From positions 1,860,001 to 1,924,000 of the forward strand of contig NZ_CP177239.1 of assembly GCF_046773475.1 (NCBI RefSeq): 64,000 nt of DNA, given 5' to 3'. This stretch comes from Nitratireductor aquimarinus. Lineage in GTDB: Bacteria > Pseudomonadota > Alphaproteobacteria > Rhizobiales > Rhizobiaceae. A program made the translations under genes and the position numbers. The notes under the pieces are model-generated. The model searched no databases and had not been told where the DNA came from. It was given only the letters and a program-made list of their open reading frames with translations. Positions 1 through 8,861 of this stretch are shown here, piece by piece. How positions within the stretch are numbered: the stretch's first letter is position 1; each line of letters opens with the position of its first letter.

Positions 1-696
1 CAAGGCCCGCAGGAGCTTGCGGGAGCCTTCGCGAAAGAAGCGGTTTTTGGCGTCCGTTTCCGGCTCGGGCACGAGCTGGAGGGCGAGATCGCGCACCGCG
101 CCCGTGAGCCCGCGTGACTGGACAGGATCGTCATAGAGCGCGACCAGCGCCGCCAGCGGATTGAAACGGTGTTGCGGCAGGCCATGCAGGCCCCACGGGT
201 TGAGGATGCAGACCTTCTGCCCGAACGTCTCATGCCGATGCCAGGCCGTCATCCCGGCCAACTCACCCTTGGGATCAGTGACAAATACGCTGCCCTGCCA
301 ATGCAGCAGATTGGGCGTCACGACCGACACCCCCTTGCCCGTTCGCGCGGGCGCGACGGTCAAGAGGTGCGCCTTGCCGTTATGAAAGATCAGCTTGCGA
401 TCATGAACGCCGAGGAACAGCCCGTCCTGATCGTGCAGTCCGGCCTTGGCGACATCCTGCCGGCTGGCAAAACGTGCCTGACCATAGACACCGCTCGGCG
501 TACTCGCGGCGGCGATCTTGCGCGCCTCGTCCCGGTTCTGGCGCATTATGCGCGTCGCGCCGTAGAGCACGAGCGCGCCGGTACCGCCGAACAGCAATTG
601 CCCCGGACCTTCCGGCGTGACAGATGCCGCCCAGAAAAGTGCCGCACCCGCGAGCCATGCCGGAATGCTCGATTTGCGTCGCCCGGTATTCGCCAT
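1..696 (-). CDS. traG: VirD4/TraG-type conjugative coupling protein, N-terminal part (runs off window)
   Basis: Coupling ATPase that hands relaxase-bound DNA to a type IV secretion channel at the inner membrane. The visible 232 residues show two hydrophobic segments near residues 12-28 and 33-50, then a Walker A motif APARTGKG near residues 116-122 followed by VSVV, and further on a VFVTDPKGE motif typical of the VirD4/TraG family. The ATG at 694-696 gives MANTGRRKSS. The C-terminal part lies beyond position 1. It is transcribed away from the 793-4014 genes, which include a relaxase, so both sides belong to one transfer element. The specific symbol is by family resemblance. Confidence 0.85.
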   Translation of the reverse strand, partial: MANTGRRKSSIPAWLAGAALFWAASVTPEGPGQLLFGGTGALVLYGATRIMRQNRDEARKIAAASTPSGVYGQARFASRQDVAKAGLHDQDGLFLGVHDRKLIFHNGKAHLLTVAPARTGKGVSVVTPNLLHWQGSVFVTDPKGELAGMTAWHRHETFGQKVCILNPWGLHGLPQHRFNPLAALVALYDDPVQSRGLTGAVRDLALQLVPEPETDAKNRFFREGSRKLLRAL

Positions 697-792
697 GTGA
701 CCGCTCCGTTAATTTGTGCATTATGGGAAGGAGCGTGCCGCATCGATCGCATGCGCGTATTGGGCACGAGTTGGTCAGATTGAAACAGGACA

Positions 793-1563
793 ATGACGGG
801 AACGCCGGTAGCGATAGGCAGGGAGCAGACACGGTTCGGTCAGGCCGATCGCGACCGCATTCGCCGATGCCTCCTGCGCTATATGGAAGACAACCGCATC
901 GGCGTCCCGACGCTACAGAAGCTCATTGCCGAGGCCAACGACCTGTCACTCGACCGCCTGCCGCTGAAGACGCTGCAACGTTTCCTCGCCGATACCCATC
1001 GCTCCAACGACATCTTGGTCAGGTTCTGTCAGCGCTTCGCCGCCGACCTCGCCGATGACGATCCGCTGGACAGTTTCGGCGAAGCGCTGATCGGTTTCTG
1101 GGCTGCTCCTGCCAGCGTCCGCAACTGGCAGGCGCTGGCCCCCGACATGATCGGCGCTTTTGAGGGGCAAGCCGAAGAAGCGGTCACCGGCCTGCGGATG
1201 GGGCAAGATTCATGGGTTCCATTCTCCACCCTGACCGTCGAGGCCGTCCCGGCACAGCCCTACGCCCGCGCCGCAGAAACGATCAGCAACTGGGGCCGCA
1301 CGGCCTCATCGTCCTCCGGCGACCCTGTGCGCCGATCCTACGAAGGCGTCCTGCTTCACCCGCCGGGCGCCTTGCTGCTGGCACTGCGCAACAGCCTCAC
1401 TGGCGCGCCGCGTCTTTATTGGCTGGACGCTTTCGACGGGCCGCGCCTGACAGGTTACGGCCACGAAAGCGCGACCTCCATTGAAGATCGCCAGGTAAGC
1501 GCGGCCGCCTTCAACGCGGCCCGCGTGATCTTCGATCGCGTCGGATCAGAGGCGAAAACATGA
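793..1563 (+). CDS. Conserved hypothetical protein of a conjugative element
   Basis: I do not recognise a named family. The 256-residue protein is soluble, with no signal peptide or membrane segment. Residues 15-75 are helical and basic (RDRIRRCLLRYMEDN, then LKTLQRFLADTHR), which would suit a DNA-binding N-terminus. The ATG at 793 has an upstream AAACAGGA. Its stop overlaps the start of the ankyrin gene by 4 bp (ATGA), so the two are translationally coupled. It is divergent from the traG gene and lies on the same element. Confidence 0.7.
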   Translation: MTGTPVAIGREQTRFGQADRDRIRRCLLRYMEDNRIGVPTLQKLIAEANDLSLDRLPLKTLQRFLADTHRSNDILVRFCQRFAADLADDDPLDSFGEALIGFWAAPASVRNWQALAPDMIGAFEGQAEEAVTGLRMGQDSWVPFSTLTVEAVPAQPYARAAETISNWGRTASSSSGDPVRRSYEGVLLHPPGALLLALRNSLTGAPRLYWLDAFDGPRLTGYGHESATSIEDRQVSAAAFNAARVIFDRVGSEAKT

Positions 1564-1925
1564 GCGGCGCAGCGCCACGGCGCGCCCCCAAATCCCACCC
1601 CGAAGATCGGGAGGCGGCGGACAGGCTCAACCACGCCCTGCTGAAGGCTGCATACGCCGCCAATTGGGATGCGGTCATCGCGGCGTTGGAGGACGGCGCC
1701 GACATTGATGCTCAGGACAAGGCTACTGGTCTTGCTGCGCTGCACATAGCCATCGGCACGAACAATCTGCCCCTGACCCGTATGTTAATCGAAGACTGGG
1801 GCGCCACGATCCAGCCGGATGGGAATGGGCGCTGGCCCACTGTCATCGCCGCGCGGTGCCGCGTTGATGAAGGCCTGTCAGACTACGTCGTAGAGGCTGA
1901 AGAAATGGCAAAGTCGTCAGAGTGA
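1560..1925 (+). CDS. Small ankyrin-repeat protein
   Basis: A 121-residue protein. From about residue 20 it reads as ankyrin repeats: HALLKAAYAANWDAVIAAL, then EDGADIDAQDKATGLAALH, then IAIGTNNLPLTRMLIEDWGA. Ankyrin repeats mediate protein-protein contacts; the partner is unknown. It is coupled by ATGA overlap to the preceding gene, whose product is a plausible partner. The N-terminus is basic and proline-rich. Confidence 0.75.
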   Translation: MSGAAPRRAPKSHPEDREAADRLNHALLKAAYAANWDAVIAALEDGADIDAQDKATGLAALHIAIGTNNLPLTRMLIEDWGATIQPDGNGRWPTVIAARCRVDEGLSDYVVEAEEMAKSSE

Positions 1926-2239
1926 CCAGAATTTGACCAACAGACCTATCTTGCTGTAAAGTCGCTGAAATCATCACTGGAGCACACGTCCGTATGGACG
2001 TTAAGCGATCCCTAATCCTTGTTCTGGGATAATTAATCTTAACATTAGTGTGGGTTGCAAGATGTGCGCGGAGTCTCCGCGCCATCTTGGCAAGGGGGGC
2101 TCAAAAGCCGCCCCCCGTTGCATCCCCCAGCTTGTCGGTCCCGCCCGGCATCGAGCCTGTATCGGGACCGATCGCAGCGTTTCGGCGCTGCATCACGACC
2201 AAGGAAAGCGCGTCCTTGGATGCGCGGAAGGGGCCGGCG
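1926..2239. other. Candidate origin of transfer (oriT) with inverted repeats
   Basis: This gene-free stretch lies just upstream of the mobC-like and relaxase genes. It contains ACGTCC-GTAT-GGACGT near 1987-2002, a strong imperfect hairpin at about 2055-2095 (arms reading TTGCAAGATG and CATCTTGGCAA around a GCGCGGAG/CTCCGCGC core) and a GGGGGGC/GCCgCCCCCC hairpin near 2094-2117. TATCTTGC at 1947-1954 and CATCTTGC on the minus strand at 2057-2064 both fit the YATCYTG/Y nick consensus known for IncP-type MOBP relaxases. Which one is nicked, if any, is inference. Confidence 0.45.
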
Positions 2240-2593
2240 ATGACAGGTAGCGGTAGCGATACCCGCCAGCGTCGTACGACGTTGACGGCACGGTTCAACG
2301 ATCAGGAAGCGGAGGCGATCCGGCAGATGGCCGATCGCGCCGGGGTCCCCGTGGCTTCCTACCTGCGTGCCGCAGCGTTGAACCGATCGCCTGGCCGCGC
2401 CATTCGCCGGCCGACGGTCAACCATCAAACGGCTGCCCGACTTCTCGGCAATCTCGGGCGGATCGCGGAGACGCTGCGCGTCGCCGCCGAGGCGGGGCAA
2501 TTCGATCCGGCAGAGCCGACCATTGCCGCCGCGCTCCGCGATATTGCCGAGATGCGCACCGTCTGCTTCGAGGCCATGGGGAGAGAACCATGA
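2240..2593 (+). CDS. MobC/TraJ-like relaxosome accessory protein
   Basis: A 117-residue protein with a basic N-terminus and a ribbon-helix-helix-like start (RRTTLTARFNDQEAEAIRQM, then ADRAGVPVASYLRAAAL). This is characteristic of plasmid mobilization MobC and TraJ proteins, which bind oriT and help the relaxase. The ATG at 2240 is chosen over upstream in-frame starts because GGAAGGGG precedes it and the homologous part begins there. It overlaps the relaxase gene by 4 bp (ATGA), the usual mobC-mobA layout. Confidence 0.75.
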   Translation: MTGSGSDTRQRRTTLTARFNDQEAEAIRQMADRAGVPVASYLRAAALNRSPGRAIRRPTVNHQTAARLLGNLGRIAETLRVAAEAGQFDPAEPTIAAALRDIAEMRTVCFEAMGREP

Positions 2594-4014
2594 TCCTCAA
2601 AGGCAGCCAGCGCGCAGGCGGACGCGACCTCGCCACGCACCTCTCGAATGAATACGACAATGAGCGTATCGAACTCGCCTCCGTACGCGGGACGGTGGCG
2701 GACGATCTCCACGGCGCCTTGGCCGAATACGAGGCTGTGGCGGCGGGCACGCGGTGCGTGAAGCCGCTCTACAGCCTGTCGATCAATCCGTCCGCCCCGC
2801 TTTCGCGGGCGCAGTACATGGCAGCCGTCGACCATATCGAGGATAAGCTCGGGCTGAACGGGCAGCCGCGCGCCATTGTCTTTCACGTGAAAGACGGGCG
2901 CGAGCATTGCCATGTCGTCTGGTCGCGCATCGACATCGACAACATGAAGGCTATCCCGATCAGCCATGACCACATGAAGCTGCGCACCTGCGCCCGCGAA
3001 CTGGCCCATGCCTATGGCCTTACCCTTCCCCACGGCCTCGCCGAAGACCGTGGCGACGCGCGCTTCGAGAAGACGCCCGAAATCAGCTTCGCCGAAAAGG
3101 CCATGGCGAAGGCCAGCGGCATCACGCCGGTGGCCCGCCGGTCTGCCATCACCGCGCTCTACCGCAATTCCGACAATGCGGAATCCTTCCGCGTCGGACT
3201 GGAGCGCGCCGGTTATGTCCTCGCCCAAGGCGAGCGCCGCGCCTATGTCGTCGTTGACCGCGCCGGCCATGTTCATGCCCTCGCCCGTCAGATTGACGGC
3301 GTCAAAACGCGCGAGCTGAAGGCGCGGTTGGCGGGCCTGTCACCGGTGAACCTCCCCGATGTCGAGCAGGCCCGCGCGCAGCAGGCCGAGCATGACAAGG
3401 CGCTGGCCGAACGGCTGCGTGAAAAGGCGCGCGCCCGTGGCGCGAAGTCCGCCGCCAATCTTGCCGCGAAGCAGGAGGCGCGGCGGCGCAAGGTTATCGA
3501 CGCCAGGCGGCAGGCGCTGGAGGTGATCCAGCGCGCTGAAAAGCTGTCCCTGCACGCCACCCACAAGGCAGAGCAGGGCAAGCTGTTCAACAAGGTCGCC
3601 GGCAAGGTTTTCGCGCTCTTCGAGCGCGTGCCAGCCCTGCGCTCCGTCATCCTGCCGTTACGCCGCAATCCGGCGATCAATGCCGCCGAGCGGCATCGGA
3701 TCGAGAACGACGCGCTGGAACGCCGCCATGCGCGCGAACAACGGTCGATCGATCGTCGCGCCAGGGCGCTCGACATGATCGATGCGCGCGAGCGGCGTGG
3801 CCTGATCCGCGACCTTGTCCGGCAGGCCCGCGCCGACGATCTTGTGCGCGAAACACAAGTCCGGCAGCGTGAGGACGAAATCAGGGATACCGCGACCGAT
3901 ATTACGCGGGATAGCCGCGAGGAAAGGCGTGCGCGGGTGCAGGAACTTCTGGCCGAAGGGCGGCGGAAGAGCCAGAACCCGTCCCACGATCGCGGTAGGG
4001 GCCGGTCTCGGTAA
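2590..4014 (+). CDS. Relaxase / mobilization nuclease
   Basis: Nicks one strand at oriT and carries it covalently into the recipient. Residues 1-150 form a relaxase domain with a His triad around VFHVKDGREHCHVVWSRID (His99, His106, His108); Tyr22 (SNEYDNER) is a candidate catalytic tyrosine. From about residue 255 the protein is a long charged helical region rich in Arg, Glu and Ala (QEARRRKVIDARRQALEV, RRHAREQRSIDRRARA), typical of relaxase tails that form the transport signal. The 474-residue length is normal. It is coupled to the mobC-like gene upstream and is preceded by the candidate oriT. Confidence 0.85.
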   Translation: MILKGSQRAGGRDLATHLSNEYDNERIELASVRGTVADDLHGALAEYEAVAAGTRCVKPLYSLSINPSAPLSRAQYMAAVDHIEDKLGLNGQPRAIVFHVKDGREHCHVVWSRIDIDNMKAIPISHDHMKLRTCARELAHAYGLTLPHGLAEDRGDARFEKTPEISFAEKAMAKASGITPVARRSAITALYRNSDNAESFRVGLERAGYVLAQGERRAYVVVDRAGHVHALARQIDGVKTRELKARLAGLSPVNLPDVEQARAQQAEHDKALAERLREKARARGAKSAANLAAKQEARRRKVIDARRQALEVIQRAEKLSLHATHKAEQGKLFNKVAGKVFALFERVPALRSVILPLRRNPAINAAERHRIENDALERRHAREQRSIDRRARALDMIDARERRGLIRDLVRQARADDLVRETQVRQREDEIRDTATDITRDSREERRARVQELLAEGRRKSQNPSHDRGRGRSR

Positions 4015-4037
4015 CGCACAGAAAGGGAGGTTCGAGA

Positions 4038-4355
4038 ATGGACAAGGAAACCCGGCGCTATGTCGCCGTCATCATGAAGGAGCCGGACGCGCCGTACCTC
4101 GCCACAGTTCCGGACTTTGGCGCTATGTTCACCCTCGGCGACACCGCCGAGGAAGCCAAAGCTAACTTGCCGGACGCGATCGAAACCTATCTCGACGGCA
4201 TGGGAACGGATGGCCGCAGCCTGCCGGAACCGCGCAGCCGCAAGGCCGTGCTAGCTCATATCGAGGAGCCGGTCGTGGAAGACTATGTCATAGAGATTGA
4301 CGTTGCTCCTGAAACCGAGCCAAGTCTAACGAATCGAAATTCGTTTAGACGGTAG
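4038..4355 (+). CDS. HicB-like antitoxin-family protein without an adjacent HicA
   Basis: A 105-residue protein whose residues 7-70 follow the HicB fold signature: RRYVAVIMKEPDAPYLATV, PDFGAMFTLGDTAEEAKA, then AIETYLDGMGTDGRSLPEP. HicB proteins normally neutralise the mRNA-cleaving toxin HicA. No HicA gene (about 60 residues with a catalytic His) lies in the 23 bp before it or in the 18 bp after it, so this is a solitary HicB or a HicB-domain protein with another role. The ATG at 4038 is preceded by GAAAGGGAGG, a strong ribosome-binding site. Confidence 0.7.
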   Translation: MDKETRRYVAVIMKEPDAPYLATVPDFGAMFTLGDTAEEAKANLPDAIETYLDGMGTDGRSLPEPRSRKAVLAHIEEPVVEDYVIEIDVAPETEPSLTNRNSFRR

Positions 4356-4373
4356 ATCCGGGCGGAGGGGGGC

Positions 4374-5549
4374 TTGGCGCGACGACCGGGAAATGCTCTT
4401 GAGAAGTGGGAAGTGGCGCTCGTCAAGGCGATGCTTGCGAAGAAATATGTGCCGCAAGACATCCAGGCGTACTTTTCCCGCCCGACCCGTTCTATCAACC
4501 ATGCCCGAATATCGGAAATTCGGGACGGGACGAAGCACAAAGCCATAAAGGCAGCATCCGACGCCGAACTGGATGCCTTTCTGGAAGCGTGGCCGAATAT
4601 TGATCCCACGACCGGCCTTCATCTGCAAGGGGACGAACTGCTGGTCAAAGCCCGCGAGGCGATGATCGCGGCGGTCCATACGTTCAATAGCGCCGGACTG
4701 CACTTCCGCGCCGAACTGTTCATTGTCACGTCCATCATCGCGTGGACCTACCTGCTGCATGCCTACTACAAGCGAGAAGGTGTCGATTACCGCTACAAGA
4801 AGGGTGGCGCAGTTCAGAAAACGCCGAGCGGCGCCGATAAGTACTGGGAGCTGGGACAGTGCCTTGTCCATGGAAAATGCCCGCTCGACAAAGGCGTCGT
4901 CAACAATCTGAACTTTCTCACCGAAATCCGCCATGAGATTGAGCATCGCTCAACCAACCGCATAGATGACGCGCTAAGCGCGAAGCTCCAAGCCTGCTGC
5001 ATAAATTTCAACGATGCAATCAAGCAGCTTTTCGGCAAAGAATTTGCGCTGGAGAAAAGGCTGCCGATCGCGCTCCAGTTTGTCACCTTCGACGGCGCAC
5101 AGCGCGCCGGTTTGGTCGGTGCGGAATTGCCGCCACACATCGCCACGGCGATGGATAATTTTCAGGATGCTCTGACGGAGGACGAGCAGAGCGATCCGAA
5201 ATTCCGTTACCGGGTCGCGTTTGTGCCGAAGGTATCAGGCAAAGCATCAAAATCCGATCTTGCTGTTGAGTTCATCAAGCCAGGCTCACCAGAAGCGGAA
5301 GCCGTCGAACGTGTCCTCCTGAAAGAGGTTGAGCGTCCGAAATTTCGACCGTCAGAGATCGTCGCGAAGGTCAAGGCTGCCGGATACCCTGCCTTCAATA
5401 TGCACGACCACACCCTCCTAGCACGGCAACTGGACGCCCGGACACCAGGCAAGGGCTTCGGCGTCATGATTGCCGGCACCTGGTACTGGTACGAGCATTG
5501 GTTCGACAAGGTGCTGGAGAAGTTGGCCGAAGGCTGGACCCGCCCCTGA
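4374..5549 (+). CDS. DUF3644-type protein with N-terminal HTH-like segment
   Basis: A 391-residue soluble protein, probably of the DUF3644 family. The region FNSAGLHFRAELFIVTSIIA (about 103-122), GVDYRYKK and the motif LTEIRHEIEHRS (about 182-193) look like the DUF3644 core, related to the HEPN-like helical fold. Residues 10-60 resemble a helix-turn-helix module found in such proteins. The TTG start at 4374 is chosen because GGCGGAGGGG lies directly upstream. It sits between a HicB-like gene and a Lit-like protease on a mobile element, which suggests, without proving, a stress or defence role. Confidence 0.65.
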   Translation: MARRPGNALEKWEVALVKAMLAKKYVPQDIQAYFSRPTRSINHARISEIRDGTKHKAIKAASDAELDAFLEAWPNIDPTTGLHLQGDELLVKAREAMIAAVHTFNSAGLHFRAELFIVTSIIAWTYLLHAYYKREGVDYRYKKGGAVQKTPSGADKYWELGQCLVHGKCPLDKGVVNNLNFLTEIRHEIEHRSTNRIDDALSAKLQACCINFNDAIKQLFGKEFALEKRLPIALQFVTFDGAQRAGLVGAELPPHIATAMDNFQDALTEDEQSDPKFRYRVAFVPKVSGKASKSDLAVEFIKPGSPEAEAVERVLLKEVERPKFRPSEIVAKVKAAGYPAFNMHDHTLLARQLDARTPGKGFGVMIAGTWYWYEHWFDKVLEKLAEGWTRP

Positions 5550-5571
5550 CCAGAACTAGATTGAATTACCT

Positions 5572-6459
5572 ATGCCATCTACGAAGCAAGTGACTGACCC
5601 TTTCTTTCGGTATGCAGCTCGAACGCCGTTCAACATTGCGCCCGAACGAGGTGGAGAACTTGCGGAGGATATTTTTGGATCCGGGAAATGGGACCTGCGT
5701 CCAAGCGAAACAGCGGCGAATTTCTATGCAGTGCCTGCCGACAAAGCGATCTACCTTTCGTACGCGGGGCTCGCGAGCCTGTGGTGCATCGCTTACGCGG
5801 CCTTTCATGTTGCAGACATCAGTTCGCGAGCGCAAAGAGCGCCAAGACAAGCCGGGGAGGCCGAGATCAATATTGCGGACGAGTGTGCGGCCCGAAAGGT
5901 TCCCGACTATATTGCCTATGCCAAGGCGCTTTTCCGGGCAGATCGGGATTGGCCAGACGACCTTCCACCACCGCCAATTACCCCAGAGTTTGATACGCCA
6001 GAAGGTCGAGTGAACAATGTTTTCTTTGGCGCCCTTAGCTGGATCATGCTCCATGAAATTGCCCACGTTCACCACGGTGATGTGAAATTTCTTCCCAAGG
6101 ACCTTCTCGTAAAGCAGGAGTATCGGGCCGACGCCTTCGCCACGCGATGGATTCTTGACGGGGCGGGAAACGGCCTCCACCGCGAATTTCGCGTACTAAC
6201 GATCGTGGTCGCCCTGACCTGGCTATTCTTTTTTGAGCAAACGATAGGCGCCGGAAATGACCATCCCGCAGCCATCTTGCGATTCCGCGAGGCTGCGGAC
6301 TTGTTCCAGACGGGAAGCCGAAGCGTAGGTCTTGAGAACGCCGGATATGTCCTAAAGGCCCTGCTCGATCCCACCACGCCGGCCCCGCAATTCGACACCT
6401 CAAAGGAGGTTTTCGACTGGGTTAGCAGTCGGCTGGAAGCCCTGTTTCCTGCGAGATGA
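5572..6459 (+). CDS. lit: Lit-family phage-exclusion metalloprotease (peptidase U49)
   Basis: The 295-residue length matches Escherichia coli Lit (297). The zinc motif HEIAH is at residues 161-165, where E. coli Lit has its HEXXH from residue 160. It is followed by QEYRADAFATRWILDG, which parallels the glutamate-containing E. coli segment EEREADSHATKWILGN. PFNIAPERG near residue 19 and NDHPAAILRF near 234 are also recognisably shared. E. coli Lit cleaves elongation factor Tu after activation by a T4 capsid peptide, halting translation in the infected cell. The same target here is inference. It lies 22 bp after the DUF3644 gene on a mobile element and has a weak ribosome-binding site. Confidence 0.82.
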   Translation: MPSTKQVTDPFFRYAARTPFNIAPERGGELAEDIFGSGKWDLRPSETAANFYAVPADKAIYLSYAGLASLWCIAYAAFHVADISSRAQRAPRQAGEAEINIADECAARKVPDYIAYAKALFRADRDWPDDLPPPPITPEFDTPEGRVNNVFFGALSWIMLHEIAHVHHGDVKFLPKDLLVKQEYRADAFATRWILDGAGNGLHREFRVLTIVVALTWLFFFEQTIGAGNDHPAAILRFREAADLFQTGSRSVGLENAGYVLKALLDPTTPAPQFDTSKEVFDWVSSRLEALFPAR

Positions 6460-6787
6460 GCCTGTGATAGCAATAGCCCACCGGAGATTTATATAGCGCC
6501 CGCAATGACATAGCCGTTCCCAGTTTCATCCTCTCCGGCGCGCCATTTCCTTGAAAAATCGATGGATGACTAAGTGCCGCGCAGCATTGCGCTGGACAGT
6601 CCGTCTGTTCGATTGTTCGCCTCCCCAATCCGCACAAAACACCCCGCTTCGCATCGCGAAAGCACGGCCTGTCTTTTGAGACTGGAAACAAGGCGCTCTT
6701 ACCGCCCTACAGCGCGCAATCAGGGGAGCGTGCGAACAAAGTCGCGCCACTCCCCTGATCGGCTCTCAGAGGCGCCCTGTGCGGGCG
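6460..6787. other. Gene-free stretch between the mobile-element genes and host genes
   Basis: No convincing coding sequence, RNA gene or strong hairpin is seen. Overlapping short open frames on both strands lack ribosome-binding sites and family resemblance. The right boundary of the conjugative element probably lies here or just beyond, but I find no tRNA, direct repeat or integrase that would fix it. Confidence 0.4.
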
Positions 6788-8755
6788 TTACGCGGCTGCG
6801 GGGGCTGCCTGCCCCTTCGCACCCACGTCTTTCTTCTCCATGAAACCATCGATCTGGTCGAAGGCCGCGCAGATGTTCGAAGCGAAGGCCATGAACGGGT
6901 CGCCATTCACTTCATCCTCCACGATGCCGGCGCAGCCGTCCGGTTTGCTTCCGGCGATTCTGGCTGCGAGCGCATCGACAATGGCTTCCTGATTCTCGGC
7001 CACCGTATATCTGGCTGACCATGCGCCGATACCGTCGCAGACGCGCTCCGCACCCGTTACGAGCGGGTACCATGCAGCGGCCTCGGGGCCCGCCGGGGCG
7101 GGTTCGAGCATGGCTGCGTTGATCTTCTTGCGCATCGCGGCAAGCGCCACATAGGCCTGCCGTTTTTTTGCGCCGATCTGGGGATCGGGCTGCGAAGCGT
7201 TCACAGGCTTCAGGGCGAGAAGATAGGCGGCGATCTTTTCCCGCGCGCTCTGGAAGCTGCGCTCCAGCTCATGCGAATGCGTGCGCGGCCAGATGAAGTA
7301 GCCGAACACAAGAATGATCGCTCCGCCGATCAGCGTGTCGACCAGCCGCTGCAGACCGTAATCGGTTGTGCCTGCGCCCGGCGACGTGATGTCGATAAGG
7401 ATCAGCACCATCGGCGTGGCCACAAATGTCGCCATCCAGTAGGCGCGCTGCGCCGCCCACGGAAGAATGCCTGCAAGAACCGCCAGAACGCAGACCAGCG
7501 CGATGCCTTTCGGGAACAGGGCAAAGGCAGCAACCCCGACCAGAACGCCCAGAACCGTGCCGATGACACGGTGGACGGACCGGACGAAGATGGAACCCAG
7601 ATCGGGCCTCAGAACGATGATGACCGTGAGGGGCGTCCAGTACCAGTGATTGCCATCGTTCACCCAGCGGGTGGCGAACGCGATGCAGACGCACAGCGCC
7701 AGAACGGCGGCGGACCTGATGGCCTCGCGGTCGAACTTCAAAGCCTCCGCGAACCCGACGCGCTTCGACACGGAAACCGCGCCTGAAGCCACGTGCGGCG
7801 GCGCGATTTTTTCTGAAGAGCCTGCGCTCCAGTACATCGCGGTGAAGTGCTCTACCGAACGGCTTAGCAGCGTATCGGCGAATGCGCCGTCGGCGGCCGG
7901 TGCAGGTTTTTCATCGCGCACCAGCGCTGCGAGACGCTTGAGTTCATGCGCAGCCTGCTCAAGGTTATCCGGCTTGTTCGACGCCAGCGTCGCGGTGAAA
8001 ATGCGGCTGAGCCCCTGAAGGACGGACGACTCCCAATCGAGATGCGCCGAAGGCCGCCCATGCTGATGATAGCGGCCGGAAAGCAGGCTGGCGAAGCCCG
8101 TGGACATCTTGTCCGTGATCGTCCGGCGAATGGTTTCCTCTTCGGCGGCTTCGGCATTTTTGGAACGCGCCAGCGCAAGCCTCGAAAGCCCTTCAAGCAG
8201 GTTGGCGACCAGAACGATGAAGGGGCGCTTGCGGAAGAAAAGCGCCTCCACGCCGAGCAGAACGGCGTAGAAGCCGCAGCCCGCGAGGAAATAGGCAGCC
8301 GGCTTCCAGAAAGGCGCAATCGCGGGAAGCGCGATAGCGATACAGCCCATGAGCAGCGCCTGAACCAGAGCGGAAGCGAGAACCGATCCGTAAGAGCCGA
8401 TGAGCCCGACCACGAACGCCACCACGGTCATTGCGGCGACGACAAAGGCCCAGTCGAGATGCCCCACATAGCCCAGAAAAAAGCCAAGCGCTCCGATCGG
8501 CGCGATGATCGCGACCTCGCGGAACCGTTCGATATAGGGGCTGTCCTTCTCTCCCAGACACAGGCCTAGAGCGCCAAGCGACATGACCATGAAGGAGCCG
8601 GCGGAGCCCGACATGATCCCCGCCAGAATTGGCAGGGCCACGGACAGGGAGGCCCTCAGGCAGCGCCCGATGGGCCAGTGCGCCGGCTTCAGGCGCGTCA
8701 ACTCACGAAGCCATGAGTTTGGCCGGGTCTGCGCCGCGTGCGATCGTGTCGACAT
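6788..8755 (-). CDS. FUSC-family inner-membrane transporter
   Basis: A 655-residue membrane protein of the fusaric-acid-resistance / aromatic-acid-exporter type. It has an N-terminal bundle of about six membrane segments (residues 33-190), a large soluble middle region (about 190-355), and a second membrane bundle (about 358-505) containing WTPLTVIIVLRPDLGSIFVR and RVIGTVLGVLVG, the FUSC signature region, followed by a cytoplasmic tail. Such proteins export hydrophobic aromatic acids, usually with a membrane-fusion partner. No HlyD-like partner gene is adjacent, so the substrate is unknown. The ATG at 8755 gives MSTRSHAAQT. Confidence 0.85.
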   Translation of the reverse strand: MSTRSHAAQTRPNSWLRELTRLKPAHWPIGRCLRASLSVALPILAGIMSGSAGSFMVMSLGALGLCLGEKDSPYIERFREVAIIAPIGALGFFLGYVGHLDWAFVVAAMTVVAFVVGLIGSYGSVLASALVQALLMGCIAIALPAIAPFWKPAAYFLAGCGFYAVLLGVEALFFRKRPFIVLVANLLEGLSRLALARSKNAEAAEEETIRRTITDKMSTGFASLLSGRYHQHGRPSAHLDWESSVLQGLSRIFTATLASNKPDNLEQAAHELKRLAALVRDEKPAPAADGAFADTLLSRSVEHFTAMYWSAGSSEKIAPPHVASGAVSVSKRVGFAEALKFDREAIRSAAVLALCVCIAFATRWVNDGNHWYWTPLTVIIVLRPDLGSIFVRSVHRVIGTVLGVLVGVAAFALFPKGIALVCVLAVLAGILPWAAQRAYWMATFVATPMVLILIDITSPGAGTTDYGLQRLVDTLIGGAIILVFGYFIWPRTHSHELERSFQSAREKIAAYLLALKPVNASQPDPQIGAKKRQAYVALAAMRKKINAAMLEPAPAGPEAAAWYPLVTGAERVCDGIGAWSARYTVAENQEAIVDALAARIAGSKPDGCAGIVEDEVNGDPFMAFASNICAAFDQIDGFMEKKDVGAKGQAAPAAA

Positions 8756-8861
8756 TTCTGGATTCCCGTGCGTTTCAATGCATTTGGCAGCGAAGGCGCG
8801 CGGGATAGAAACCGAAGACGACGCCCTTCCTGCAGCGGAGACAGTTCAAGCGAAGATCGAC

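Noticed and set aside
6460..6787. Right attachment site of the conjugative element
   Set aside because: No tRNA, integrase or matching direct repeat is visible within the window, so the boundary cannot be supported.
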